A stretch of DNA of 64,000 nt from Karstenula rhodostoma CBS 690.94 (GCA_010093485.1 MU001506.1:186001-250000), one strand, 5' to 3'; counted from the stretch's first letter, positions 21,094 through 31,672 are shown. The notes: generated from the letters alone by a model not told the origin. Translations and numbers: made by a program.

Positions 21094-21297
21094 TTAAGTT
21101 TCTCCACGGCCACCATCAGACGAACGATCGGTCTTGGGGGTCTTCTTTCCAACGTGCACCGACTTGAACCAGATAATCAAATCAAGTGCACCTGGAAGAG
21201 GACCCACCGCCTCACTCTCCACATCACGACCCCTATTGTTAGTGTCCTCAGCGCGAGGAGTTCTACCGAAACACAGCCAGGATTTGAAGAAGGTCAT
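21094..21297 (-). CDS. Possible 67-residue protein with a TATA-box promoter
   Basis: A short frame, MTFFKSWLCFGRTPRAED..., preceded on the minus strand by CTATATATAATC about 75 bases upstream and a CT-rich leader (CTCAACTCTCAGTTCTCAAC), an arrangement typical of an expressed fungal gene. The protein is short with no known domain. A hidden intron extending the C-terminus is possible. It is the last of the minus-strand small genes. Confidence 0.4.
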   Translation of the reverse strand: MTFFKSWLCFGRTPRAEDTNNRGRDVESEAVGPLPGALDLIIWFKSVHVGKKTPKTDRSSDGGRGET

Positions 21298-21370
21298 GGT
21301 TCTTAATCCGTGCAGTTGAGAACTGAGAGTTGAGAGCTTTACGAAGGCAAGAGAGCTGTCGGTGGGAAAG

Positions 21371-21380
21371 ATTATATATA
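21371..21380 (-). promoter_or_regulatory. TATA element for the 21094-21297 ORF
   Basis: On the minus strand the sequence reads CTATATATAATC, centred about 75-80 bases before the ATG, followed by a pyrimidine-rich leader. The position and sequence fit a fungal TATA box. Confidence 0.45.
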
Positions 21381-22831
21381 GTAAAGCGAGTATAGGTGCG
21401 TGCGGGTTGATGCTTCGACCTGTGAAAGCAGAATGATGCTACGTCATTGTGAAAATACATCGCCGGTTTTTCGAGCGCCTCAGACGTCACGCACACCATG
21501 CTAGACGACGCACTTTTTCTTCAACAGTAGAGCCGTCCCTCTGGCAATTGGAGCTTTGGTAACCTGATAGCTTTGCCCACTGGAGGCGAGGATCAGGTAT
21601 ATGAATAGGTAGGGAGAAATCATTCCTAGTGACGCTGGTGATTAGTGTGGATGTTTGGGGTGCGTGTATATAATCAGGTGTGCTTTCCGCGAGGCCATTC
21701 ATGTGTGCGGTAAGAGCATGAAAAGGTTCAGCTTTACGGAGTACCTGGCCAGTCACAGCTCGTGTTGATCAATATTCCGACCTTGAAACAGCGCATAGCG
21801 AGGGATAATAAGAGACTCATCTTGATTACCATGCCCAAAAAGCTTGAGGATCTTGGAATGAGGGTGTTCCTTTGTCGGACCCCCACTACATGGTGATGCG
21901 CGTTGTCTGGCAGAAAGAGGCGAGACGTACATTGTTGACCCCTCAAATCATATGATAGTAAGATGTGAGCAGTAAGATGTGAGCAAATGATTCCAGAGGC
22001 CGTTGTGAGTTCAGCTGAAAGTCTCGAAGGCAATATGCTACTGTTTGGGAGACTGGAAATCATCGTCGAGGAGTCATACATAATGCTATTGCGTTGGTAG
22101 AGCTAATGCTCACAAATTACAGTCGCTGCGACTATAACACTAGCTCTTTGATGTTCTGCTCGTCTCGTGCAAACCAGTGGCACAGACCTCGGCCGTGAAC
22201 ACTGTCATTTGCTGTTCTTGATTCCATAGCAGGTTCACCCGCAACTGCTCCCTTGGAACCTGCGTAACATCTCCCTGGATCACGCGCATGCATCGCAGAA
22301 TCATGATTCTTACGCCGTATCCAAAGAAGGGCTTGTCCCAAACCCAAAAGATCGAGTCATGATTGGCCTCGGTGTGTCTTGTGCACCGTGTCAATCCGCA
22401 GCAAATTATGGTGAATCATGGATGGCTGGCATGTGAACAAAAACAGGTGGAAACCATGCCTCTTTCGTCGACTTCATTTCCTTCTTCACCTCTAATGAAA
22501 TTCGGATCGAACAACACTGCCCCAAGACACGCAATACCCTGCGATGTGTCAATATCGAATGGGTGACGGAGAGGACACATGGGGCTGTTTCATGATTTTG
22601 GAAGGCTAGCGGAGCCGGCTCAGGGTCCAGACTTTGACCAATCAGGCTAGCAGACGCGACCCCACGCGGAAAGCCTCACCGCCTGCATCTGCCCCTCCAA
22701 AACACTCGAATATATCCTTGCAGCACTCTGCTCCTTGCTCAATTACACTCCCACCCTCGTTATAGCGTGCCTTCCTCGCCCCAAAACTTTGCATCTCGAT
22801 CTCGCGCGCAAAACAGCACAGAAACGACAAC
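21381..22831. other. Intergenic region before SEC53
   Basis: No gene is supported. A 14-base word AGTAAGATGTGAGC is duplicated in tandem at 21957-21984. The last 100 bases are C/T-rich and serve as the SEC53 leader. Confidence 0.5.
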
Positions 22832-23768
22832 ATGGCTGCCGCAGCGTCCGTCTACCCGCCGCTCAGGGACCGCCCGATCAAGAACACGGTCCTGCTCTTC
22901 GATGTCGACGAGACGCTCTCCAAGGCGCGGAAGGTGCGACCAGACATATCCATCGCCCCTTCCGAATGTCCCCTAACGTCAATGCCAGCTCGCAAAGCCT
23001 GAGATGCTGCAGCTGCTCTCTGAGCTGCGACACAAGGTCGCCATTGGCTACGTTGGCGGCTCCAACCTAGTCAAGCAGCAGGAACAGCTCGGCGGCGACA
23101 TCGATGTCACCACCCTCTTCGACTTCTGCTTCTCTGAGAACGGCCTCACGGCGTTCCGGTTGGGCCAGCCGCTCGCGAGCACGAGCTTCATTGGCTGGAT
23201 CGGCGAGGAGAAGTACAAGCAGCTTGTCAAGTGGTGCGTTCCTTCCTCCACACTGCGCGCCTTCGGGAAAAGCGCGACGGTTAGCTGACACGTATATGCG
23301 TATCGCAGGATCCTGCACTACATCGCCGACCTCGACATCCCCATCAAGCGCGGCACCTTTGTCGAGTTCCGCAACGGCATGATCAACGTGTCCCCCATCG
23401 GCCGTAACGCCTCGGCCGACGAGCGCAACGAGTACGAGGTGTACGACAAGGCCAATAACATCCGTACCACCATGATCGCCAAGCTCAAGGAGGCCTTCCC
23501 CGACATCGGCCTCACATACTCCGTTGGTGGGCAGATCTCCTTCGACGTCTTCCCCACGGGCTGGGACAAGACATACTGCCTGCGCCATATCGAGGCAGAC
23601 AAGGACCTGCCCGATGGTGTGGAGTACAAGGTTATCCACTTCTTTGGTGACAAGGCGTACGAGGGTGGAAATGACTGGGAGATCTACAGCGACCCCAGGA
23701 CGATTGGGCATGCGGTCAAGGACCCTGAGGATACGTACAGGCAGTTGAAAGATCTGTTCTTCTCGTGA
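22832..23768 (+). CDS. SEC53: Phosphomannomutase SEC53
   Basis: Three exons, 22832-22933, 22989-23233 and 23309-23768, give 268 residues, the usual length for the family. Introns are 55 bases (GTGCGA...CTAAC...CAG) and 75 bases (GTGCGT...GCAG). The enzyme converts mannose-6-phosphate to mannose-1-phosphate for GDP-mannose, feeding N-glycans, O-mannose, GPI anchors and cell-wall mannan. Visible family signatures: HAD motif FDVDETLS (Asp24 and Asp26 as catalytic acids), [45 protein letters not shown] and [16 protein letters not shown]. Residue 27 is Glu where the family almost always has Gly (DVDGT), and LSKAR replaces the usual LTPAR. The rest of the protein is well conserved, so the gene is surely functional or very recently altered. 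Confidence 0.92.
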
Positions 23769-24056
23769 AAGGGGGAATTGCTGACAGGCCGACTTTAACC
23801 GAAGAGTTTGAAACGAGACGTGTGCATCATGGTGATGATTTCCATAGAGCGGTTCGTTAAAGATACATATACCAGATGAATGCACATAGCATACACCAAT
23901 ACGCTCTTTCCTCTATAGGATGTGCCCTAATCCAAAACCTCCAACGACCTTCATATCAAAAAATATGATCCCGGAGCACCGATCGTACGTCACCTGCAGA
24001 TCGCCTGACTCAGCCAGCCAGCCTCCTCCCACCACACTCATGCCTCAGGCATCGAC
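23769..24056. other. SEC53 3' flank
   Basis: The 3' UTR and spacer before the motif cluster. No gene or structured element is seen. Confidence 0.5.
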
Positions 24057-24664
24057 GACTCCTTGCTCGGGCTAAGAAAGCAGTGAAATCTCACCTCAGT
24101 GTGCAGTATCAGCACCTTATTGTTAGCGGCGAGAATTGTAGTGCAATGATAGGTCCTTCGTGGTCGATGGACACCGAGGCTGTGGCACTTGGCTCCTTCC
24201 CCGAGGCTGAATCTCTGGGATTTCATTGTGGGTTCACCGGAACATCCACAATTTCAGCCTTGCGTGCATGGTATAATCGGTAGGGTCCCCTCGTTCGCGC
24301 TAGAGATTGCAGTGTTGCTTCACGGGCGCCAATGGCACTAGCAGAATATGTTGTTCCAAACCACCGGGTACCAGGCATACTCTTATTAATGTAGAGGTAT
24401 CGGTCAGGTGATGCATGGCCGCCTCGGAGCTCATCTTCGGGGCTAAGATTACAGTGTAACAGCCCCCAAAGTACTACTACTTGCAGATAAGACGTATTAG
24501 CGTTCCTAATCGAGGATGCAGATTGGAGTGTAGGATGATACTTGGCATGGGAGCGTTCACCGGTCTGCTCACTAGAACGATATCAATTAATCAGAGGTGC
24601 TCCCTACGCTCATCTAAGGCATCATAGTCTCCTCGTCTCCTCGTCCGGGCCAGAAATTGCAGTG
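24057..24664 (-). repeat. Cluster B of the 30-bp dispersed motif (4 good copies, minus strand)
   Basis: Copies at 24057-24085, 24286-24314, 24428-24456 and 24635-24664, with a degenerate one at 24503-24530, all reading on the minus strand. The best is 24635-24664. Spacing is 74-229 bases. They occupy most of the 3' flank of SEC53; no gene overlaps. Confidence 0.75.
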
Positions 24665-25573
24665 TTGTCTGATTCAATCTCACCCTCGCGTGCAGATTGG
24701 CCTGTCCCGCCGCATGGCCCTGGTCCTGTGTGCTAAAGATCTAATTCCTCCTACACCCTCCCTGCGATTTCGATGTGCGCAGCGTGTGCCCGTCTACGAG
24801 TAGAGAGCTCCTAGCACACTACCCATGGGGGGGGGCTGGGGGGGGGGGGGGGGATTTACTCGCACCAATAATAACCCCGACCCATTGTTTCCTTACCTGC
24901 TTCAAAGAGGGCAATATTCATATTGCAGAGCCTCAACACTGCGTCCTGAGTCACACAAAATTGGAGGTCGTACTATGCTAGTCGGTCCCCGACATCGTGT
25001 GCCAGCCGACTTTCAGAGATGCCCATATATGTTTTCTTTCCATTGTCTGCTGCATCATCTTCTGGGCCCTAATTGTCATGCACTTCAACAACATTCCACC
25101 CAATCTTGGCTTTAGTATTGTGATGTAACCAAGTGCAGGTACCTAACCCCTGTATGATGCTGTTTCATTGGGTGAGGCGGCTAGTGCGCTTGGCGCGTGC
25201 CAATTATGAACATTCGCGAACGAATCGTTCACTCCTTCATCAATCACACTCATTGTTCTCATCAACAATCTGAAAATCATAAAAAATCATTAACCACATT
25301 CATGACCACAATTGGAAACATACGACTTTTTTAGCTCCTTCGCACTTGATCACCTAGCAACCTGGCAAGCACTGTGTAAAATGAAGCGATTTGACGGACA
25401 GTTGGGATTACTCGCTGTGAATCATGCAGAAAAACAATGCTCTTATCAGGTGTGTCCGTCATTGGAGCGCGTCCAGGAAACGAACCATGACAACAGACGC
25501 TCACTCAAAAGCGCGTCTTCCTGGTAAAGCATCCCGCAAACGAAAGCCTTGATCATAGTACTTATTCGATCAG
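24665..25573. other. Gene-empty stretch with a G tract
   Basis: A run of guanines at 24827-24853, broken only by CT at 24836-24837, is the main landmark. The part from 25200 to 25300 is rich in TCAATCA/CATTCA words. The missing first exon of the AIM9-like gene should lie in the right half, possibly starting at the ATG at 25381, but I could not join it with confidence. Confidence 0.5.
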
Positions 25574-27274
25574 AGTTGAAATACAGCGATGATCTTTTCA
25601 ACTATACTCGAGGTCGCTTCGTTTGCGACGAGTCATATGAGATGTCACAACGTCATGTCCGCTTTAATGTCAACGAGCTAGCCCGTTGCGCCGCCGAAGC
25701 TATCGGAGCGGAATCATGCGTCAGCATTGAAAAATATCCCGATGGCATGTACAACAAGAGCATGCTCCTCACCATGGACAATGGCTCTGAGGTTGTGGCC
25801 AAAGTTCCTAATCCAAATGCTGGCATGGCTCATTTTACCACTGCAAGCGAAGTCGCCACAATGGATTTCGTACGTTTGGCCCAAAGCGTCAACCCTTCCA
25901 GATGGACTGACCAGATTACTACAGGTACGGAATGTGCTGGGAACTCCCGTCCCTAGAGTTCTTGCTTGGAGTTCCAAGGCTCAGGAGAATCCCGTCGGTG
26001 CAGAATATATCATCATGAAGAAAGTGCAAGGGATAGAGCTAGAAACAGTCTGGTCCAGTATGGATATCAAAGCCAGATTTTCTCTCGTGAAGACTATCGC
26101 TGGTTTTCAGAAAAACTGGACTTCCATTTCTTTCAAGAAGTTTGGCAGTCTATACTACGCAGCGGATCTACACGAATCGACCGCGAACGAACCACTATAC
26201 GTCGATGCAAATGGGGTTGATATCGTCGATGGGAAGTTTGCTATTGGTCCATCTACAGGACGCGAACTGGTTGACAATGCAAGAGCGACTATCCAGTTTG
26301 ACAGAGGACCATGTAAGATTCCTGGCCTAAAGAAAATACCGTTTTACTAACAGCGAGAAGGGAATTCTCTAGGAGAATATCACGGTGCAATAGGACATAG
26401 AGAGATCGCCTGCGTTAACCAGGTTCCACATCTCCCCAAGTCACCAATAACCCTTTGCGGTCCGGGAACCTACCAGCCGACAAGAGAGAGGAAGCTTAAA
26501 GCGTTGCACTGCTATCTCGAACTGATCCAGTTCCTCTTCCCTAAAGATCGAGCTATTTCATCGGCGCATCTCTGGCATGGCGACTTACACGTTGCGAACA
26601 TCTTCGTGAACCCTTCGGAGCCAACCGAAGTCGTAAGCCTCATAGATTGGCAATCTACCGAAATCTCGCCTCTCTACTTCCACGCCCGTCAACCTCAGAT
26701 CCTCGACCATGATGGCCCCCCTGTCTCCGGTTTAGAGCGTCCACAGCCACCACAAGAAATGGATCAGCTCAAAGGAGATTCAAAGAAGCGTGCAGATACT
26801 TTGTATCTACAGCAGTCACTGTGCTCTCTCTACAACACATTGACACATCGTCAAAACCCACAACTTTACGCTGCATTTGAATTCCAGCAAACGACAAGCT
26901 ACCTACTTCTGCTGCTAGCCCGGAACCTCCTCATTGATGGCGAGGCATCCTATCTCTTACAAGTGGCAGAGCTAGAGGCGAAATGGGACATGCTTCCTAG
27001 AGCTAAAGGCTCAACTTACCCGTTCTCCTTCTCCCAGAAGGATCGAGAAGGATTCGAGGCTGAGGTTGAAGGTGTGGTACGCGGAATGGAAGCGATGCGC
27101 GCTATTAGGGACAGCCTGGGTGAACTATTCCCCGAGCAGGGAATAGTGAGGCCGGACCAATACGAAGAGGCGCTAGACGCATTGGCGCAGATGAAGGATC
27201 AGGTTATTGAGACATTTGCCACGACTGAGCACGAAAGAGAGGTTTGGGAGAAGATGTGGCCTTTTGGAACTTGA
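25574..27274 (+). CDS. AIM9-like aminoglycoside-phosphotransferase-fold protein (first exon not found)
   Basis: Exons at 25574-25869, 25925-26312 and 26361-27274 give about 532 residues without the N-terminus. Introns: GTACGT...CTGAC...CAG (55 bases) and GTAAGA...TACTAAC...AAG (48 bases). The frame enters 25574 through a likely acceptor (CGATCAG), and DDLFNYTRGRFVCDE before the first ATG (25642) is conserved in the family, so at least one 5' exon is missing from this model. Features: VVAKVPNPNAG (Lys of the small lobe), catalytic LWHGDLHVANIF, and metal-binding LIDWQSTEISPL. Fungal proteins of this type are related to yeast Aim9, which is linked to mitochondrial inheritance; the substrate is not known. 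It is flanked on both sides by motif clusters B and C. Confidence 0.82.
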
Positions 27275-27318
27275 AATCTACGTAGATGAAGGTAACCTGG
27301 GTCCAAGGAGATGCTTCG

Positions 27319-27591
27319 TTATGCAGTCTTGTATGTCGCGATCGATCCAGGAGCAAGAATAGCCTCACACGTGGGGAACCACTCCATCTGCTCGCACTTT
27401 CGAAGGGTGATGTGTCGATCGGCGACGAGAGCAATGGCGTCTAAGATGGCCAGATCCTCCGGCTTTCGGTCGAGCACTTGATAGACTGCGTTGCTAATGA
27501 CCTTTTTATATCGCATACTGAGGCGAGGCGACAAGCACAGTATGCGTGGGCTTGCGCTCTGGATGGACAATTGGGATGGAAAGGTAGCCAT
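27319..27591 (-). CDS. Possible 90-residue hypothetical protein
   Basis: A short ATG-started frame convergent with the AIM9-like gene, whose stop lies only 45 bases away. The protein has a helical-looking centre (RKPEDLAILDAIALVADRHITLRKC) and no known domain. I see no TATA box or intron. It may be real but could equally be a chance ORF in the 3' region of the neighbour. Confidence 0.3.
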   Translation of the reverse strand: MATFPSQLSIQSASPRILCLSPRLSMRYKKVISNAVYQVLDRKPEDLAILDAIALVADRHITLRKCEQMEWFPTCEAILAPGSIATYKTA

Positions 27592-28084
27592 TTCTGTCGC
27601 CTATGATGAATATTGGACACTCTAGATGCGTATGATGAAGTTGAAACTATCTATGAGAAGCAAACGAACGAACAACAGTACGTAGAAGTCGTGATTGACT
27701 GGTGTGTACCTGGAGCCAATGAAGCGTCACGCTAGCTGGTTGACTAGCGATTTTGGGTTAGTGTCATGCGGGAATAACCTGGCCGTTCGGCTGCGTCATG
27801 TTGGTATATGTCTGTCTGTTATCCTTCCTTCTCGGAAAATTGTGCGAGTAGTATGCCGAGATCAATCTCGGTTGTAGGATCAATTATATTTTGTGAATGC
27901 GGACCTGCGTCGCTGCTGCGACGATACTCCGATGATACATTGTTTTGTTGTTACGAAGTAGTGTTGCTTGAGTGGAAAGGCGCCCCTCCATCCCCGCAAT
28001 GATGTATTCCACCTGCATATCCAAGTTTCGGGGTGGCACGGCAGCTTAGTGACGCATGACGATCACAATCAGGTACCAGTGCCA
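27592..28084. other. Intergenic region upstream of the LEA-like gene
   Basis: No gene is seen. GCGCCCCTCCATCCCCG near 27980-27996 contains a CCCCT word, the reverse of the yeast stress-response element AGGGG, about 190 bases before the LEA-like start. That link is inference. Confidence 0.4.
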
Positions 28085-28090
28085 TATATA
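28085..28090 (+). promoter_or_regulatory. TATA box of the LEA-like gene
   Basis: CATATATAGG lies 86-91 bases before the ATG and is followed by a CT/CA-rich leader (CTCATCTCCC, CAACCAAATCAACCC), a typical strong fungal promoter layout. Confidence 0.55.
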
Positions 28091-28175
28091 GGTATACTTC
28101 TCATCTCCCTTTCATCTTATCAGCATCTCCATTCAATTCATCTCAACCAAATCAACCCACTTTACCTTCAATAAC

Positions 28176-28435
28176 ATGGCCGACGCACTCAACAAAGTCA
28201 CCGACACCGTCGGCAAGACCGCCCAAGGCGCTACCGACACCGCTGGCGACGCAGTCAAGGGCGCGGGCAAGACAGCTGGTGATACCACCAAGGGTGCTGG
28301 CGATGCCACAAAGGGTAAGCATATCTTTCAAAGGAAGATGGATATTGTGCTGATCAGTATGCAGGTGCGACTGGAAAGTCATCAGGAGGCGGCGGTGGAA
28401 CAGACCATCTCGGATTGGGCAATACAGGTCTTTAG
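28176..28435 (+). CDS. Small LEA-like hydrophilic protein
   Basis: Two exons, 28176-28314 and 28365-28435, with a 50-base intron (GTAAGC...GCAG), give 69 residues. Exon 1 encodes repeating Thr/Gly/Ala/Lys/Asp units (DTVGKTAQGATDTAGDAVKG, then GAGKTAGDTTKGAGDATKG), the pattern of group-3 LEA and related stress proteins that stay unfolded in water and form amphipathic helices on drying or at membranes. Exon 2 adds a glycine-rich tail ending in DHLGLGNTGL. Without the intron the frame reads into an unrelated sequence, so splicing is needed for this compact product. There is no signal peptide. A protective role in spores or under osmotic stress is inference. Confidence 0.7.
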
Positions 28436-29410
28436 ATCGTAGACGGTCACCAAGAATAGCATAGCGAATGCATAATGCAACAGCTGATCCAGCATGAAAT
28501 AAACCTCTCCCAGCCTATGCTTCCGTTCTACTATGTTATTTATATACTTCTCTGAAAGGATATAACCAAACATCATCTCTTTTCGTCTCGGGTGACCATG
28601 ATTCATCACTGAACCCGCTCAAGCATATGCGCACTCGTCGACTTTCCACGATAGACTCCGTTTTTCCATCCAACTGGGCATGTTCAAGAGGGGAAAGAGC
28701 AAGCATACCGAGTCTTTCTGTACTCTCGATGGTCCTGAACAAGCGCTCCGCATCATCCCGAGCGATATGTACGTAAGCCAGCTTGAAGCCACTACGGAGG
28801 AAGCATTAAACTTGTCTGCGCGACGGTGTGTGCCCATTAGCCAATATAAAACTTCCATTGCCTGCTGTCCACTAGAGATCACCTGCCTTCTCTTTCTTAA
28901 AAATATCGATAATTCGCTCAACCAAACCTGAATACTATTCGAACAGTAAACCTCAGGATATTTCTTCCGTCCCCATACCTCTCCTTGTCTTCCTCAGCAC
29001 CTTAGCCGCTGCTGTTCCAACCATGCCAGAGGTACCTGAAGTCACTAGCACTGGAAGTCCTCTGCAAATTCTTGTGGGAATATCCTGGTGAAACCATCTA
29101 TTAGGTAGTCAGGTTAAACGACGGAATATACAGTGTGATGAAGTACCAATAAGTAGTAAGCCAAAGCAGGTAATATAAGGTAGAAGAATGCCGAACAGGA
29201 CCTTGACCACGGGCAATCAGCCTTATAACGGCGTCACCTTCTCTGGTTCTGCAAGCATCTCACGTGTTCGTGTCTAAGGCAATAACTTCAGGCAGCTAAA
29301 TATTCTCTCGCAGAGGCGAAAATCGCAATAACGCTGAACACCTTATATGAAAAATATATACGAGGCAGATTTTCAGCTGCCCCTGCTTACTGCCAAAGCC
29401 CTGACCTCTC
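28436..29410. other. Intergenic region, no gene seen
   Basis: The 3' flank of the LEA-like gene and spacer before motif cluster C. Only short ORFs without support are present. Confidence 0.5.
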
Positions 29411-30203
29411 ACCTCCCCGTCGGGGCTAAAGAATGCAGTGAAAATGGCATCCGACGGAGCTATAACCCTGCAGTGAAGGAGTGGCTAATGGCCTCTCAAG
29501 ACCGGTCAGCCCGCATGCAGCAGCCTGCCAGCACATAGCTGCATGATTGCCTCGGGCACTAACATCAGCCATAAGCAACCTAGGATTGGCTACTACCCAC
29601 GTCCAGACGCTAACCCAAGACCTCCTCGTCCGCGCTAACAATTGCAGTGTCAGACCCAAAACTTATCCTGTCTAAACCCTGCAAACACTCTCCCCGTGCG
29701 AACTGAAGATTGCAGTGAAACGCTGACTTTTCTTCGTCCGGAGCTTGCGAGGGGTTCTGTTAGAAACCCCCAACACTCCTCACTCCCACTTTCGCTGCGC
29801 AACGCTGCGCTGTATCGCACCGCACACCCTGATCACGAAGCCTGGAATACGCTAATGGGCACACTCGGCAACACATGTGATAGGAAGAGCGAGAGTCGCG
29901 ATACAGAGGCCGTACACAATAACTGTGGTAACGTTCAAGTTGCGTCGTGTGCTAACCCATGAAATCATGCCTTGGGCACCAGCACTAGCCCTTCGTCCAG
30001 ACTAAAGTCTACATTATGCTTAAGGCACCAACACTTTTTCGTTGGGGCTAGGACCGTTACAGAATAATTCCAAGGCCACGACCCAGGTATCGTCAAGCTT
30101 TCTCTACGGTAAGCGGTGGGAGAGGGAGAGGTAGAAGATAGTTCTGTGAACTAGTGTGCAAGCCAGTCTGTGGCGATGTGGCAGCAGCTGCCTGCTTGTA
30201 TGG

Positions 30204-30258
30204 TTTTCTGATTGTTGACACGAACTACAAAGTAGTGTCCCGTAAAATGATAGACAAA
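30204..30258 (+). repeat. 55-bp block shared with 9436-9490
   Basis: The reverse complement of 9436-9490 with about four mismatches. It sits between two groups of minus-oriented 30-bp motifs; at 9436 it sits beside plus-oriented motifs, so block and motif keep the same relative orientation at both sites. Confidence 0.75.
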
Positions 30259-30951
30259 ACGTGCATGCTTGTATTGTATGCCTGGGGCATCGACATGTTT
30301 TGTACCATGCAACATATAAGTCGATGCAATATGCACGCGGGGTACAACCCCCTTCCACCAGGTCCCAGGCCGGCAAAATCAATCAGACGACCAGGCTGAG
30401 GCATAATCACCCTTGTATCGGGCATTAACACGGTTTATGTTGGCCAACAAGTAAGCAGCCCGCATCTAGACCCTAGCCACGACCTCCTCGTCCGGGCTAA
30501 AGATTGCAGTGCACCTGAGGCTCAGCTACTAGCCAATAAGTGACAGAAATATATAAACAAGGGTAAGGGAGCACCCCCTCGTATTATACAACACGTAAAC
30601 CGCCCACATTTAGACGCTAGCCACAACCTCCTCGTCCAGGCTGAAGATTGCAGTGTAAACTGTGGAATAGGCAAACCCCTGCGTTCTCCGCCGCCCTCGT
30701 CCATTCACAGTGTCATCGGTGTACAGAAAAGGAAAAGTGCCATACACCCTCCCAAGAAGTGCAAGTGTCTATCGCATCAAGATTTTCTCCTGTAAAAGAC
30801 CTCTCTAAGGTCTGACACCCCGAGACGCGCTCAGCACCCGAACTTCCCGGGAGGGTGTATAGACGCAAGACTCCACGCCTCAGGCACCAGCACCTCCTCG
30901 TCCGGGCTAAGATTGCAGTGAAAGCCCTCATCGTTTCCTCTATTCCCACAT

Positions 30952-30979
30952 TCCCCCCTAAACCCTAACCCCTAACCCA
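30952..30979 (+). repeat. Interstitial telomere-like CCCTAA units
   Basis: CCCCCCTAAA, CCCTAA, CCCCTAA and CCC follow one another, i.e. about three and a half units of the telomere repeat (TTAGGG on the other strand) with small length changes. They lie between two copies of the 30-bp motif and about 160 bases before the assembly gap. Confidence 0.7.
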
Positions 30980-31138
30980 CACCCCCCCAGCCCGCGCTAA
31001 AGATTGCAGTGCCCAGTGCCATCGCGAACCATCCCCTTTAGACATGCATTCTCCCCTTCCAGACTCATATCCCATTCCAGATCCACACCTCTCTCCAAAC
31101 AGCCAAACATCACTAACCTGATATACATAATACCACGC

Positions 31139-31172
31139 NNNNNNNNNNNNNNNNNNNNNNNNNNNNNNNNNN
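31139..31172. other. Assembly gap (34 N)
   Basis: A run of 34 undetermined bases, shown directly in the sequence. It lies beside the telomere-like repeats and motif cluster C, where assembly of repeats is likely to fail, so the true gap length is uncertain. Confidence 0.99.
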
Positions 31173-31672
31173 CCTTCACGATGTAGACCATCCCCACGAC
31201 CCCAAACGCCTAGAACCAAGCCTCTCTCCACGACACAAACCAGCCCAGACCCACCACACATACCAAACCAGGCAGGACAGTAGTACACTTGCTAAGCTGA
31301 AACTACACTGCGCACTAGCACACCCACCACGCATGACGTATGCGTTATAGGAATCCATTAATGTCATCCATGGTTCCATTCAAAAATACGTAAAGTAGGT
31401 ATAAAACCAAGTAAAACAAAACTGGGTATCCATACTCCCCCCCTCCCACAACCCGCAAGAAAAACAGACAGACCCAGGACAAATACAAGAAAGGAAAGAA
31501 AAAAAAAAAAAAGTTAAGGTAATCATATACTCGTTCGTTTCGTTAGTCGCTTGTCATTTTCAACCCAACCCACCCCACCCCATCCATCCATCCTTTCCCG
31601 CTTCCCGCTTCCCCCTTTTCACCCACCCTCCACCCCTTCACCCCCTCCCCCCAACCCCAGTCCAAGCCCAAG
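31173..31672. other. Low-complexity 3' flank
   Basis: CA- and C-rich sequence with an A15-type run near 31498-31513 and many CCACCC/CCATCC words. It should contain the 3' UTR of the minus-strand 879-residue gene. No ORF is supported. Confidence 0.5.

Larger units (their letters stand above)
29411..31011 (-). repeat. Cluster C of the 30-bp dispersed motif (7 good copies, minus strand)
   Basis: Good copies at 29411-29440, 29620-29649, 29688-29717, 30482-30511, 30626-30655, 30892-30920 and 30981-31011; degenerate ones near 29987-30014 and 30032-30061. All read on the minus strand. The copy at 30482-30511 equals the consensus. Three copies share a further flank on the plus strand, GCTAGCCACRACCTCC or a close variant (30470s, 30615, 29608), so the repeated unit is longer than 30 bases. 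No gene is supported anywhere in 28436-31672. Confidence 0.85.

Noticed and set aside
24827..24853. G tract as a G-quadruplex or telomere piece
   Set aside because: It is an almost pure G run without the TTA/TTAG spacing of telomere units; slippage or low-quality sequence is as likely.
29411..31011. CRISPR-like array of about 30-bp repeats with spacers
   Set aside because: The genome is eukaryotic, spacer lengths vary from about 40 to 420 bases, the repeats have substitutions and indels, and no cas-like gene is present.
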